64,000 nt of DNA from Bolinopsis microptera (taxonomy: Eukaryota; Ctenophora; Tentaculata; Lobata; Bolinopsidae), in NCBI RefSeq assembly GCF_026151205.1, contig NC_087072.1, forward strand, positions 2,685,375-2,749,374. Reading direction: 5' to 3'. This document shows positions 52,006 through 61,600 of the stretch, piece after piece; the stretch's first letter is position 1, and each line of letters opens with the position of its first letter. Position numbers and translations under genes: made by a program. The notes beneath the pieces were generated by a model, which was not told where the DNA came from, ran no database searches, and saw only the letters and a program-made list of their open reading frames with translations.

Positions 52006-52084
52006 TAATAGTTAATAGTACTATGTTTACAGCACTGAAGGGGTATCCTAGGAAGTTTCTTAAACTTTTAACAGGTACCCCTCC

Positions 52085-52265
52085 TCATTTAACCCTCAAT
52101 TAAGTTTCCTATCATTCGGCTGAGTCGACCGAGGAGATCACATAGATCCAATGGATCCTTAGCTACTCCCTAGACTAGGTGACACTGGGATTCAAACCCT
52201 GAACCTTCTGCGCAGAAGGCGGATGCTCTAACCACTAGGCCACCTAGCCCCTAGCCACCTTGCCA
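52085..52265 (-). repeat. tRNA-derived SINE (tRNA-like head at 52177-52245)
   Basis: Read on the minus strand, 52245-52177 has a 7-bp acceptor-like pairing (aggtggc with gtcacct, one G:T), an A box (tagtggttagagc), a hairpin ccttctgcgcagaagg in the anticodon position with a 6-base loop, and a B box (gggtttgaatcc). The odd loop makes it tRNA-like rather than a working tRNA. The body toward 52085 continues with gtcgactcagccgaatg. Confidence 0.75.
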
Positions 52266-52282
52266 CCTAGCAATAACTTTGG

Positions 52283-52325
52283 CTTCGAGACAATTTTCAT
52301 GAAGACCCCCTGCCCCCGAGAGCAC
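52283..52325. repeat. solitary diverged end of the MULE-like element
   Basis: The stretch ttcgagacaattttcatg followed by aagaccccctgcccccgag matches the right end of the 51398-52005 element (ttcgagataattttgatg, then aagacc and a C run) in the same orientation. It is probably the remnant of a second copy, separated by the SINE. Confidence 0.7.
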
Positions 52326-52329
52326 ATAA

Positions 52330-53670
52330 AAAATCAAATAAATTAAATGACAGTCGATAACTCAATACATCGTTCAATAGACAATGTGCCTGTCCACTCA
52401 CAATAAAATGTATCAAGTTGAAATCACGTTTAGGTCAATATCTTGAAGCTATGGGGCAGCTGTTATCAACTGAACGTAAATTATAGTTTGAATGGTTCTA
52501 GTCAATAGAGCTTCAATATTTACACAATATGTATGTGTGCCTGATTCGATGGGGAATGGATGTACATGGGGTTCCCGGAGGCTGGTACTGCATATAATGC
52601 CAATAACTTGGGTTGTGGTCACATTGTAACACAGTATCAAATCTTATTGTTTTAATCTATAATTTCATAATATGAAGTCAAATCGAGGGTCCAACCAAAA
52701 AGGGTTTTAGTGAATGTCCCCTTAAATCTTGGTCACTAAGAAAAAGTAGTTTAGCACCTCAACCACAAGCTTGTTTAGGCAGTCTAATTTTGCAGGCGTG
52801 TAGGAAGGGGTCAAAAGCAGTAGGGCCACTTTTGGTAGGGCTACTTTTATCAATCCCCCTAAATTTCAGAGGGGGAAATATCTTCCCTCTTGATTGGACA
52901 TTGATTATAGAATTTTCAAATTAAGTTAAACTGGTTGTTCAGAGTGCTTAGTGGAATGTGCTTGATCCACTTGAAGCTGGCCTGCTTGCGTGCACAAAAG
53001 AGATATGCAACGTGTATCAAGAAAGTGCCTCTTGGAAGTTAACACCAGAACCAGCTTATATAACTTTTTGCACGACAGTCGCAATTTTGCAGTAAAATTT
53101 AGCATCAAGGCTAGAATTCATTCGAAAACCTTTTTCTAAAATTTTCCCAGGTTATCCCTTTTTGTATGCATTTCTTCAAAAAAATGTTGACATCGCCCAA
53201 CCTCTAAATTGGCCCAACATAATCTCACTGGTCTCATTCAAGCTTTTAGCCACAACCCCTTGCTTGGAATGAACAGATTACAGGATTTGGATTTTCAAAA
53301 ATTTTATTATTAGAGAAAATATGTGATGAGAGCCATTGTATACAAATCTTTAATAAGACCACAATATCTAGAGCATTGTGTTCAATTATGTAATCCAGTT
53401 GCGGCTCGTGGAAGTTGGGGGATCATTTTGGAGCCGGAGAGCGCCCAGAGGTGGGTACTCTCCCATACAGCCGTCGACTGGAAATCCTCAATTTGACAAC
53501 ACTGGCAGAGCAGCGAATATAATACGTGGCAAATATAATAAGTGGTGATCTTATCGAAGTTTTACTGAACTATTATTGGTTTGGACGATTATGGAGCGGG
53601 TTTGTTTGGATGAGCAGATCCTTGTAGGTTTAAATCCTACCAGGACGCGCGCCGAGTATGGAATAATTGT
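52330..53670. other. gene-less stretch
   Basis: No exon-like frames with splice sites. Short frames on the minus strand (52449-52640, 52926-53108) have no recognisable composition. Confidence 0.5.
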
Positions 53671-53769
53671 CATACGTTGTATGACCCGCCGCGCACGAGT
53701 GCGCGGCTCCCCCTGTATCGTCGAAACTCTACTATAGTGAAGCGACCGTGGGGGTCACCACGTGATACA
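53671..53769 (+). repeat. GC-rich hairpin repeat, copy 2
   Basis: Begins catacgttgtatg, continues with the gccgcgcac / gtgcgcggc stem, ccctgtatcgtcg, gaccgtgggggtcacc, and ends cgtgataca. About 600 bp later a third copy follows in the same orientation. Confidence 0.8.
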
Positions 53770-54264
53770 ATGGAATAACGAGTATCACCCGTTAAGGTAT
53801 TTGCTATACTTGAGATAAAAGTGAAACAAATTTTAGTGAAACAAATTTAAAATTTGATCCTTTATTTTACAATCATAATATAATAATATTTATAAGCCTC
53901 TGTTTTGAAAGTTTTAAATTTCAATATATCCGCATTTCTATTTAAAGTTCAATTTTATGTATAAGTCAATAACTGGCCGTCGCAAAGCCGTGCATTAAAA
54001 ACAGGATTAAATTGTTTATAGTTATACAACAACTTAAATTTAAAACTATCCGTGCACCGTGGTTTTTTGAATAAAAAAGCAAGCATGAAGCAACAAGTTT
54101 GGAGGACTTCGCCGCTTCGACGCGCCGCGCAAACTAGCATTCTTGCTTCGCATCGTCGATCGTTGCTTTGCCTCGCAAAGCAACGATCTCGATGGGTTGA
54201 CATCGTCAATCAAGCAACAAGTAATAAATTAGCAAGCGAAAGCTAGGTAATTAATCATTTGACA

Positions 54265-54600
54265 CACGTTGTAGTTGTAGCGCGAGATGCGCTACTGTGC
54301 CGCGCCGAGCTGCCATGAATTGCCATCGTCAATTAAACGTTGTAGTTGTCATACGTTGTATGACCCGCCGCGCACGAAGTGCGCGGCTCCCCTGTATCGT
54401 CAGGACGATACTATAGTGAAACGACCGTGGGGGTCGCAACGTTATACAACGTTAATTGTAGCGCGATGCGTTACTGTGCCGCACCGCGCACTCAATGAGG
54501 CTTCTCACGGCGAGATGCGCTACTATGCCGCACCGAGCTGAGATGAATTGACATCCAACATCGTCAATTAACACACACGTCGAGCGTGTTGTATATTCAA
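54265..54600 (+). repeat. GC-rich repeat cluster flanking the retrotransposon, with hairpin copy 3 at 54350-54452
   Basis: A gttgtagttgtagcgcgag-atgcgctactgtgccgcgccgagctg block at 54265-54312 recurs inverted at about 63150-63230 beyond the other end of the retrotransposon. The hairpin repeat (copy 3) lies between. Part of the block recurs again at 54458-54545. Confidence 0.7.
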
Positions 54601-54801
54601 TATTGACGGATGTGACTCGTCTAAATTTCTTCGAAGTAGCGCGCGCCACTTTCGTCTCGAAATGTTGCCCGATGGCAATGCAAGTGTTACGAAGTAGCGC
54701 GCGCTGGGCCAGACCATTAACAATGGTTAAGTTGTATACCTCGTTTTGTGCGCGGCGGCCAAAAGGCTTTTCTTTTTTATAAAAAATGAGCAATGAGGTG
54801 T

Positions 54802-54846
54802 AGGTTTACAAGGTTTACAAGGTTTACAAGGTTTACAAGGTTTACA
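54802..54846 (-). repeat. (gtaaacctt)5 array at the presumed retrotransposon 3' end
   Basis: Five perfect 9-bp units downstream of the ORF2 stop. CR1-like elements end in short tandem repeats rather than poly(A), so this is a reasonable 3' terminus. Confidence 0.8.
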
Positions 54847-55012
54847 AAAAATAGATCTATATTACAGTGAGATAATGTCAGATCAGCATAGCTAAAGGTC
54901 AAAGTCCGAAATCCAAATAGAAAATCCGTTACCATTAAGATGATTGATGAGTGTAAAGAAAAAGTGAAAATGAAGGGGCTGTGGAGGAAATGTGATATCC
55001 CGTACTGAGACA

Positions 55013-58000
55013 CTAATGTTCGTGTTTCTTCTTTATAGGGAATCGTGTTCTGCATAGCTGAGCGACGAACTTGGTGAATTCCACTATGTGCTCCGGTAGA
55101 AAGAGGCTCTTCATGTCATGAAATAGTAATGACTTTGTGGGCTCCTTCATGTTAGTCCTACTGGAATGGTACCTGGGACATGTTCTAAGGAAGTGTTCTT
55201 CATCTTCTATTATCGGATCAACACAAGGAAGATTAACAAAGAGCTCCATCATTGACTTTTCGCTGCAGAATTCACAAATTCTGTGATGTTGACTTCCAGT
55301 TCTGCTCCCATATCTTCCAGTTTCTACGTTTAGCTTATGTCCGCTCATTCGGATCCTAGCCACTAAGTTGCTTCCAGTTCTCGACGGTAGCGTGAGGTAC
55401 GGCTCCTGCTCGAAAGCACCTTTAACTTTATTATAGAACGTAAGCTTCTTATTGCTTTGTCTTTCTGTTTCCCATAGATTGATAAATCGGTTATGTGCCC
55501 TTTCCTGACATAACAATGGGTTGTATAGTTGATGTTCAAGTTTGTTCTCGTCGAGTATCGTTAGCATTGATTCCAGTGCTCTGAACCAACCTAAATCAAG
55601 TTTCTTCTGCTCAGCAAAAGCGTGCCTGGCTAGAGCTGGTGAGTCTTCTAGTTCAAGTCTTGCAAGGCGATTATGGAAATCGGTGACTTGTTTAACATAT
55701 CGAACTACAATAGGGGTTCTTCCGCAGTCTCCCCAAACAGCTGCGTTAGATGTCGATTTGCCAACTCCAAGGGTCCATTTAAGGATGGCGAGGTGCATTC
55801 TTTCGAATGGGTCAGCTGCAATGCCTGCCAGTGGGGATTGCTTCGTATTGTCAGTTGTGCTGGCAAAAGCCTTAATTCCTGAGCTACTGCTGATCCAGAC
55901 TTCCACTCCGTACGATACAACTGGCAGTATGAGGGAGTCGAGCAGTTTAAGAACTGCGACCTTGGATATATTGTTAAGGTCGACTTCACTTTTCAGTCCA
56001 AAGTATGCCCGGAGAGCTTTTTGTCGCAGAAGGTTTAGTGCTGTCTTAAAGCTGCCCGACAGTGAGAAGGTGATCCCTAAATAGCAATATGTTTTTGCTG
56101 ATGGGATTGTTGCTCCCATGTACTGAAAACCGTAACTCTCTTTGAGTTGCCTTCCACTTTTATTAAAAATCATGATGGCGGTTTTCTTGGTGTTCACCGT
56201 GAGCCCCCATTCTCTGCAGAATGACTCAAGTTCAGAGATCATGACCTGAAGACTTTCTTTCGAAAGTGCGAGGAGGACAAGATCATCTGCCCACAAGAGG
56301 TGGGTCAGAATAGTTTCATTCAGCATTGGACTTGAGATGTCTTGAACACTGTTCAGTCGTTCCGAAAGTTCGTGGATGTAAGTTTTGAAAAGTTCGGGGC
56401 TCATTGGGTGGCCCTGCTCCGTGCCTGCAAGAATATCAAATGAGTCTGATATTTTAGCGATCAGCTTGATCTTAGCTTTGGAATTCTTGTACATATGTTC
56501 TAGACATTTTAGGAATTTTCCATCTATACCAAGGGTTGAGAGCTTGTACAGAAGAGCTTCACGACTGATGGAGTCGAAAGCTTTGCGAAAATCCACGAAA
56601 CAAGAATAGAGTCTTTGTCCTTTGTTATTCACGTATTTGTCTACACAAGTGGAAAGGGTGAACAGATGATCCACAGTTCTAGCATTCTTACAGAAGCCAA
56701 GCTGGTTTACTGTGTCCGGGCAATGTTCCTTCCTGAATTTTAGCAAACGGTCCAATAGGATTGTCGCGAAAAGTTTACCAAGGTTGCTCCCGATCGCAAT
56801 GGCTCTGTAGTTATCGGGGTCGTAGATACATCCTTTCTTGTGGAGTGGGCTCACAATCGTAGTGTTCCATGGGTAGACACCAAGGTCCAAGCAACCATTA
56901 AAGAGCTTAACTAACACTGAGAGAGCGCAGTGGTTCTGGGCGGCAGACTTAAGCTGCTCATTGAGTAAACAATCTAGTCCAACTGCCTTACCGTTCTTAA
57001 GTGTTTTCACCGCATGTACAACCTCTTTCGATGATATCTCATCATTTAGTATGCTCATTATTTGTTCATTTGCTTTAGTCACTGTTCTATTCTGTGGGAA
57101 GTTTGTATCCTTCTTTTTGTAGAGATCCAGAAAGAATTGGTAGAACTTCGCCATGTCGAATATGTCCAGCTTGGAGGGTTTTTCGTTAAACTTCTTCAGT
57201 TTCTTCAAGTTCTTCCACGAAATCTTATTTTCCTGCAGAATTTCCTGGTTTAACTCTTGGAAGAAAACAGCCTTTTTCCTTTTTAACAATTTTTTATAGT
57301 CCTTCTTCCTAGAGTAGAAGCGGATTCGTAGAAGGGCGTCCGAGGGGTTTTTCCCGTACTTCTTTGTTAGAATATTAAGCTCTCGCTTAGTTGTAATGCA
57401 CTCAGCATCGAACCACTTTTGTTTTGGGCGGAGTTTACTGCGTCGTTTCTTTTTAGAAAAACACCTTATCTTTTGCTCACTATTGGCACAGTTTGAGGGT
57501 TGATCGGTGCAAAGTGCGCTTTCAAGAATGTGAACGAACTTCTCGTTTGTGGAGTAAATGTTTTCTGCAGAATCAAAGGTTGAGGTCGAAATATCCAATA
57601 GCTGTTTTGTTATTTCGGCCTTGTTAAGATTATCAGTAAACTGTTGGGCCGTTGCATCTCCATCCCATTTCGGTCTTTTAGGTGCATCTTGATGAAGCTC
57701 TTGAATTAATTCAGCGGCTATCATTTGGATTCTAACTGAGAGTTGACAGAGGATAGGTCTGTGATCTGATAGGTTAGTTAAGGAAAGAACTTTGAACCGT
57801 TTCACCATATTCCTGATGCTCGGTGAAACTGCTATGTAGTCAACGACACTTTGTCCGTTGTACTGATAGCAGGTGAGCTCACCAAAAATGTCACCAATGA
57901 CATTGCCGTTCAATAGAGTGAGATCACAGCTGCCCAGAAGGTCAAGGAATCTATTACCTCTTTCATTTAGTACAGAATCTTTACTGGCTCGGCAAGGTCT

Positions 58001-58660
58001 GGGTGCATTCGATTTCTTCTTTTTCATCCAGTCTTTTGTCACTGGGATGAAGTTGACACCACCTGTACGAGCATTTAGGTCACCTACTAGCATGATGTCA
58101 GAGTGACCAAGTTGCTCTCCGATAAAGTGGAGAAGAGCTTCAAGAGTATTCTCCTCAACTCCAAGACTCTTCATCCTGACTTTATAAGAGGAATTTTCGG
58201 GTGAGTCGTATATGTTTATCAGAGTGATGTTCTTTTCGGCCTTTGTGTACGTTTTCGAAATGGATACTGCTTGGATGTCTGTTGAACCTGTTTCGATTTG
58301 GGTAATGTACTTTTCGAGCGACCGTTGAACACCGATGCATAGGCCTCCTGATCTTGAGGATACCCTGTTTTTGTTAAAGCAGCGGTAGTTGGGCACCACT
58401 ACTTCTCCTTTTGTTTCTTGTAGACAAAATATCGGTGACATCTCGATGATCTCACGAAACTCATCAATCTCGGTCTTGTTTCCTAGTGAGTGGTGAGATA
58501 TGTTATTGATGTTCCATGACACAACTGAGAGGTCCTGATCATGGTTTTGTGCTGCGGTGTGGGATAGTTCATCAACTTTACTGCTATTGTCTCTCTGCAG
58601 TTTTCCCACAATTACGCTCCCTGTATTATTCATTATGATCGTTGCTTCGGGTGAACTCAT
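55013..58660 (-). CDS. retrotransposon ORF2: AP endonuclease and reverse transcriptase
   Basis: 1215 aa. Residues about 45-310 form the APE-type endonuclease, with the expected residues SWNIN (48-52), LQETK (80-84), LVGDLNARTG (191-200) and SDHRP (298-302). The reverse transcriptase spans about 530-880: GKAVGLD, then motif A FVDFRKAFD (near 688), EQGHPMSPELF (motif B) and LLWADDLVLLA (motif C, near 788). The C-terminus has CEFC ... EDEEHFLRTC-x-RY (from about 1129), a C-x2-C ... H-x4-C motif. All catalytic positions are present. The first ATG (58660) overlaps the end of ORF1 by 35 nt; a second ATG at 58633 forms ATGAATAA with the ORF1 stop. Expected role: target nicking and target-primed reverse transcription. 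Confidence 0.97.
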   Translation of the reverse strand: MSSPEATIIMNNTGSVIVGKLQRDNSSKVDELSHTAAQNHDQDLSVVSWNINNISHHSLGNKTEIDEFREIIEMSPIFCLQETKGEVVVPNYRCFNKNRVSSRSGGLCIGVQRSLEKYITQIETGSTDIQAVSISKTYTKAEKNITLINIYDSPENSSYKVRMKSLGVEENTLEALLHFIGEQLGHSDIMLVGDLNARTGGVNFIPVTKDWMKKKKSNAPRPCRASKDSVLNERGNRFLDLLGSCDLTLLNGNVIGDIFGELTCYQYNGQSVVDYIAVSPSIRNMVKRFKVLSLTNLSDHRPILCQLSVRIQMIAAELIQELHQDAPKRPKWDGDATAQQFTDNLNKAEITKQLLDISTSTFDSAENIYSTNEKFVHILESALCTDQPSNCANSEQKIRCFSKKKRRSKLRPKQKWFDAECITTKRELNILTKKYGKNPSDALLRIRFYSRKKDYKKLLKRKKAVFFQELNQEILQENKISWKNLKKLKKFNEKPSKLDIFDMAKFYQFFLDLYKKKDTNFPQNRTVTKANEQIMSILNDEISSKEVVHAVKTLKNGKAVGLDCLLNEQLKSAAQNHCALSVLVKLFNGCLDLGVYPWNTTIVSPLHKKGCIYDPDNYRAIAIGSNLGKLFATILLDRLLKFRKEHCPDTVNQLGFCKNARTVDHLFTLSTCVDKYVNNKGQRLYSCFVDFRKAFDSISREALLYKLSTLGIDGKFLKCLEHMYKNSKAKIKLIAKISDSFDILAGTEQGHPMSPELFKTYIHELSERLNSVQDISSPMLNETILTHLLWADDLVLLALSKESLQVMISELESFCREWGLTVNTKKTAIMIFNKSGRQLKESYGFQYMGATIPSAKTYCYLGITFSLSGSFKTALNLLRQKALRAYFGLKSEVDLNNISKVAVLKLLDSLILPVVSYGVEVWISSSSGIKAFASTTDNTKQSPLAGIAADPFERMHLAILKWTLGVGKSTSNAAVWGDCGRTPIVVRYVKQVTDFHNRLARLELEDSPALARHAFAEQKKLDLGWFRALESMLTILDENKLEHQLYNPLLCQERAHNRFINLWETERQSNKKLTFYNKVKGAFEQEPYLTLPSRTGSNLVARIRMSGHKLNVETGRYGSRTGSQHHRICEFCSEKSMMELFVNLPCVDPIIEDEEHFLRTCPRYHSSRTNMKEPTKSLLFHDMKSLFLPEHIVEFTKFVAQLCRTRFPIKKKHEH

Positions 58661-61600
58661 GTAAAGTTTGCCTAGTTAGGGTTGACGTTCTATTAAGGGC
58701 ATCTCGGCATCTGAGCCATAGTTTAGCTAAACCTTTGGGCGAAAGTCTCAGTGCTTCACCGTCTTTTGTAACATATCTCTCCAAGTAGCCGCTGAGGTTG
58801 TCATTACCGACTGTGCATATTCGGTCTTCATAGTAGTTCTCTTCTCTGAGCCATTTTATAAAGTCACCCATATATTGGTTGGCAGCTTGAATCCTTGTGT
58901 TGAGGTTAGGGTTACCTGGTGTTGGTATTATGAGCGAGTAACATATCTTGCAATTGGTTTCTTCTAAGGCCAATCGAAGGATACTTTTAAAGTTTCTTAT
59001 GAAAGTGGGGAACGTTAGCCCCCTCTTGATGTCATTTATTCCCAAGTGAATAAAGATTATCTCAGGGTTGAAGCTTTTGATTTCGGATATGAGCTTCCGT
59101 TTTTCCACTAAGTCACTAACTGAGCTGTATTGCACTTTTTTAATATCATAACTTCTGGAGAATTTTCGCTGGTCGAAGTCTTCATGGTAAGAATCATGCA
59201 CTAGGAGTACTTTCTTTTTTCTTTGATACTCGTGACTTGACTTTGTGAGTGATGCTTGTTGTGGTTTATGAGTTACTTCGGGAGATGCTTCATGCAAATT
59301 CCCTTCAGCCTCGCCTGGAGGTTGGTCAATTATCGACGCCGTAGGTTCCGCATTAGCCTCTATTATCTCCGAGTACAACGTGGTAGATGATGAGCACTTA
59401 TGAATGGTTTCATCGTGATTTGACTCAACTTCCTTTGATATCGCCTTTTCTTTATCTCTAGTTGACCTTAAGAGTTGTTGCAGACAATTGATGGTATCAT
59501 TTTGATTTGGCTCACAAGTAAAGTCGCTTAGCTGATCCATTATCATCTTTTCTTTATCTTTAACTGACTCTATAAGTTGTTGCAGGCCAAAGGTGATTCT
59601 TTCAATGTCATGAGCAGATGGTTCCTCCATATCGGCTGTTTCATTTGCACCGTTCAGAGAATGAGGGATCATTTCTTCGGTTTGAGTTGCAATCTCGTAC
59701 ACAGTTGTTTCTGTCTGGGCGCAACTATCCGTCGTCGACGGACTTGTAGATAAACTGTTTCTTAGGGTTTCTGTCTGGACGCCGATATCCACTGTAAATG
59801 GACCAGTTTCTTCATGGGTTAAAATTTCATTTGTTACAGTTTCTCGTTGAGAGTCGGCATCCTGTGAGCGGCAGATGGTTGCTGTTTTAAGGGGACTATT
59901 CATTTTTAAATCTCGGCTTTTTTCTGCATCACAGTGACAAGAGCAGAGGACAGGCTTTGGAGAGATGTTAACCAAGGACTCCAACCTATCAACCGTTTGG
60001 GCTATTGAGTTAAATTTATTCAGGGTCTCTTCAGAGCACCGTTGACTATCCGTATTTAGCGCTTTGATACTGATGAATAGGGTCTTATCATTTTCTTCCA
60101 GAAGGTGGAAGCGTTCAGCGATTTCAGTGTTGTTTTTAAGTGGGTTTTGTATTATGGCATCCATCTTCTTCGATAGTGCTGCAACCATACTTTCTTGCTT
60201 TAATAACCGATCATCTAGCTTCAGCATACAATTTTCCAGCGTTTTTAGGGGGCTTTCTACAACGCTTAGTATTGTTGCGTTAATATCATGAGGCTCAGGT
60301 GTTTGCTTAATTATGGTTGTCTTTATTCCCGGGCCAGGTTGTGCACAGACCGGTTCTGTACTAGTATAGTCGTCTTTGTGGTTCTGGCCCAACTTCGTCT
60401 TTCCTTTCTTCCCATGTTTCCCCTTCTTAGCATTTTTGTTTTTGACCGGGCTTTTATTGGCACCGTATAGATCAATGAACAGACCTGTGAGCTTGTTCTT
60501 TCTCTTTTCAGGCGTTCCGGCGATAGATGCACCTCGAGCGCTAAGTTCTTTCACTACTGCATCGTCTGTCAGGTATACGATCAGTTCTTTGATAACTTTC
60601 GGGTGAAGGGCATATCTATCACTTGTAACACTGTTTTGCAACGGAGAGTTACTTGATGCCACATTGCCCAGGTACTCAATGAAATACACTCGGCTCCAGT
60701 CTGCCGTTTTGTTGTAACATTTTATGTTGCACTCTTTTAGCCAACCTTTAACCACGGCCCCGTTCCTTAATCTGACAACTTCTTCGTGGGCGTTGTTTTG
60801 TAAGAATGGGGTCGGAATGGTAATGTTTGTAATCTTACTGTTATTATCATTACTGCCAGGTAAAGAGTCAGATTGCGGAGGGTTACCAACTCCTGCTGTT
60901 TCCTGCTCTGTCTCCTCCGGCAGATTGGTCACCTCTACCTTACCCATCTTAAGTTCGTCATTGACATGTTTCTCATTTGGGGCCACAGCAATCTCAGCAA
61001 CACTTCCCTCTCCTTTATTCGTTTCTGTTTCTGTATTGACTGCGATACCAACATTTGAAGAACGTTCTTGGGCGAGATATCCATCTTCATCATCTCTGTC
61101 GTTGGGTACATTGACATCATTTTCTGAAATAGAGTCAGTTTCAGAGTGATTCATAATTCCAACTTTTTCTGTTCCAGAGTCCTCTGGTTCTTGATCGCAT
61201 GAATCGTACTCACTGTCAGAGTCGGCATGATCAGGAACTGAGAGTTTCTTCTCGTGAAAAGGTTCAGAGTCTGTCTTCTTTTCTTCATCTTCTGTTGTGA
61301 CGTTCTTGCTATTTTCAGCTATCACACACTTTTTGTTGTCTTCCGCCATTGTTTCTTCTTGATGGCATGTGGTCTCCTTCCCCTGATCGTCACTGGCATC
61401 ATGTATTTTTCCATCTTCAACAACTACGCAATTTTGACAAGACCGTGACAAATTGCAGCCTTCATCACTGTTGCATGGAATGATAACTATGTGGTAATCA
61501 GGTATATGCATTTCAAACTTCCTTTCGGGAGCAAAACTTGGTATCATAGTTGCCCGAGTTTTCGAAGATATAGTTAAGAACGACCAGTTTCTCATTTCGA

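Noticed and set aside
52177-52245. Functional tRNA gene (Ala-like anticodon region)
   Set aside because: The acceptor stem pairs, but the anticodon loop has six bases and the D-arm is irregular; a SINE head is more likely.
54777-55055. 92-codon minus-strand frame with repeated NLV
   Set aside because: It reads through the 9-bp array at the retrotransposon 3' end and its UTR; it is not a separate gene.
60064-61448. Several plus-strand frames of 60-141 codons
   Set aside because: Antisense shadows of the 1490-codon retrotransposon ORF1.
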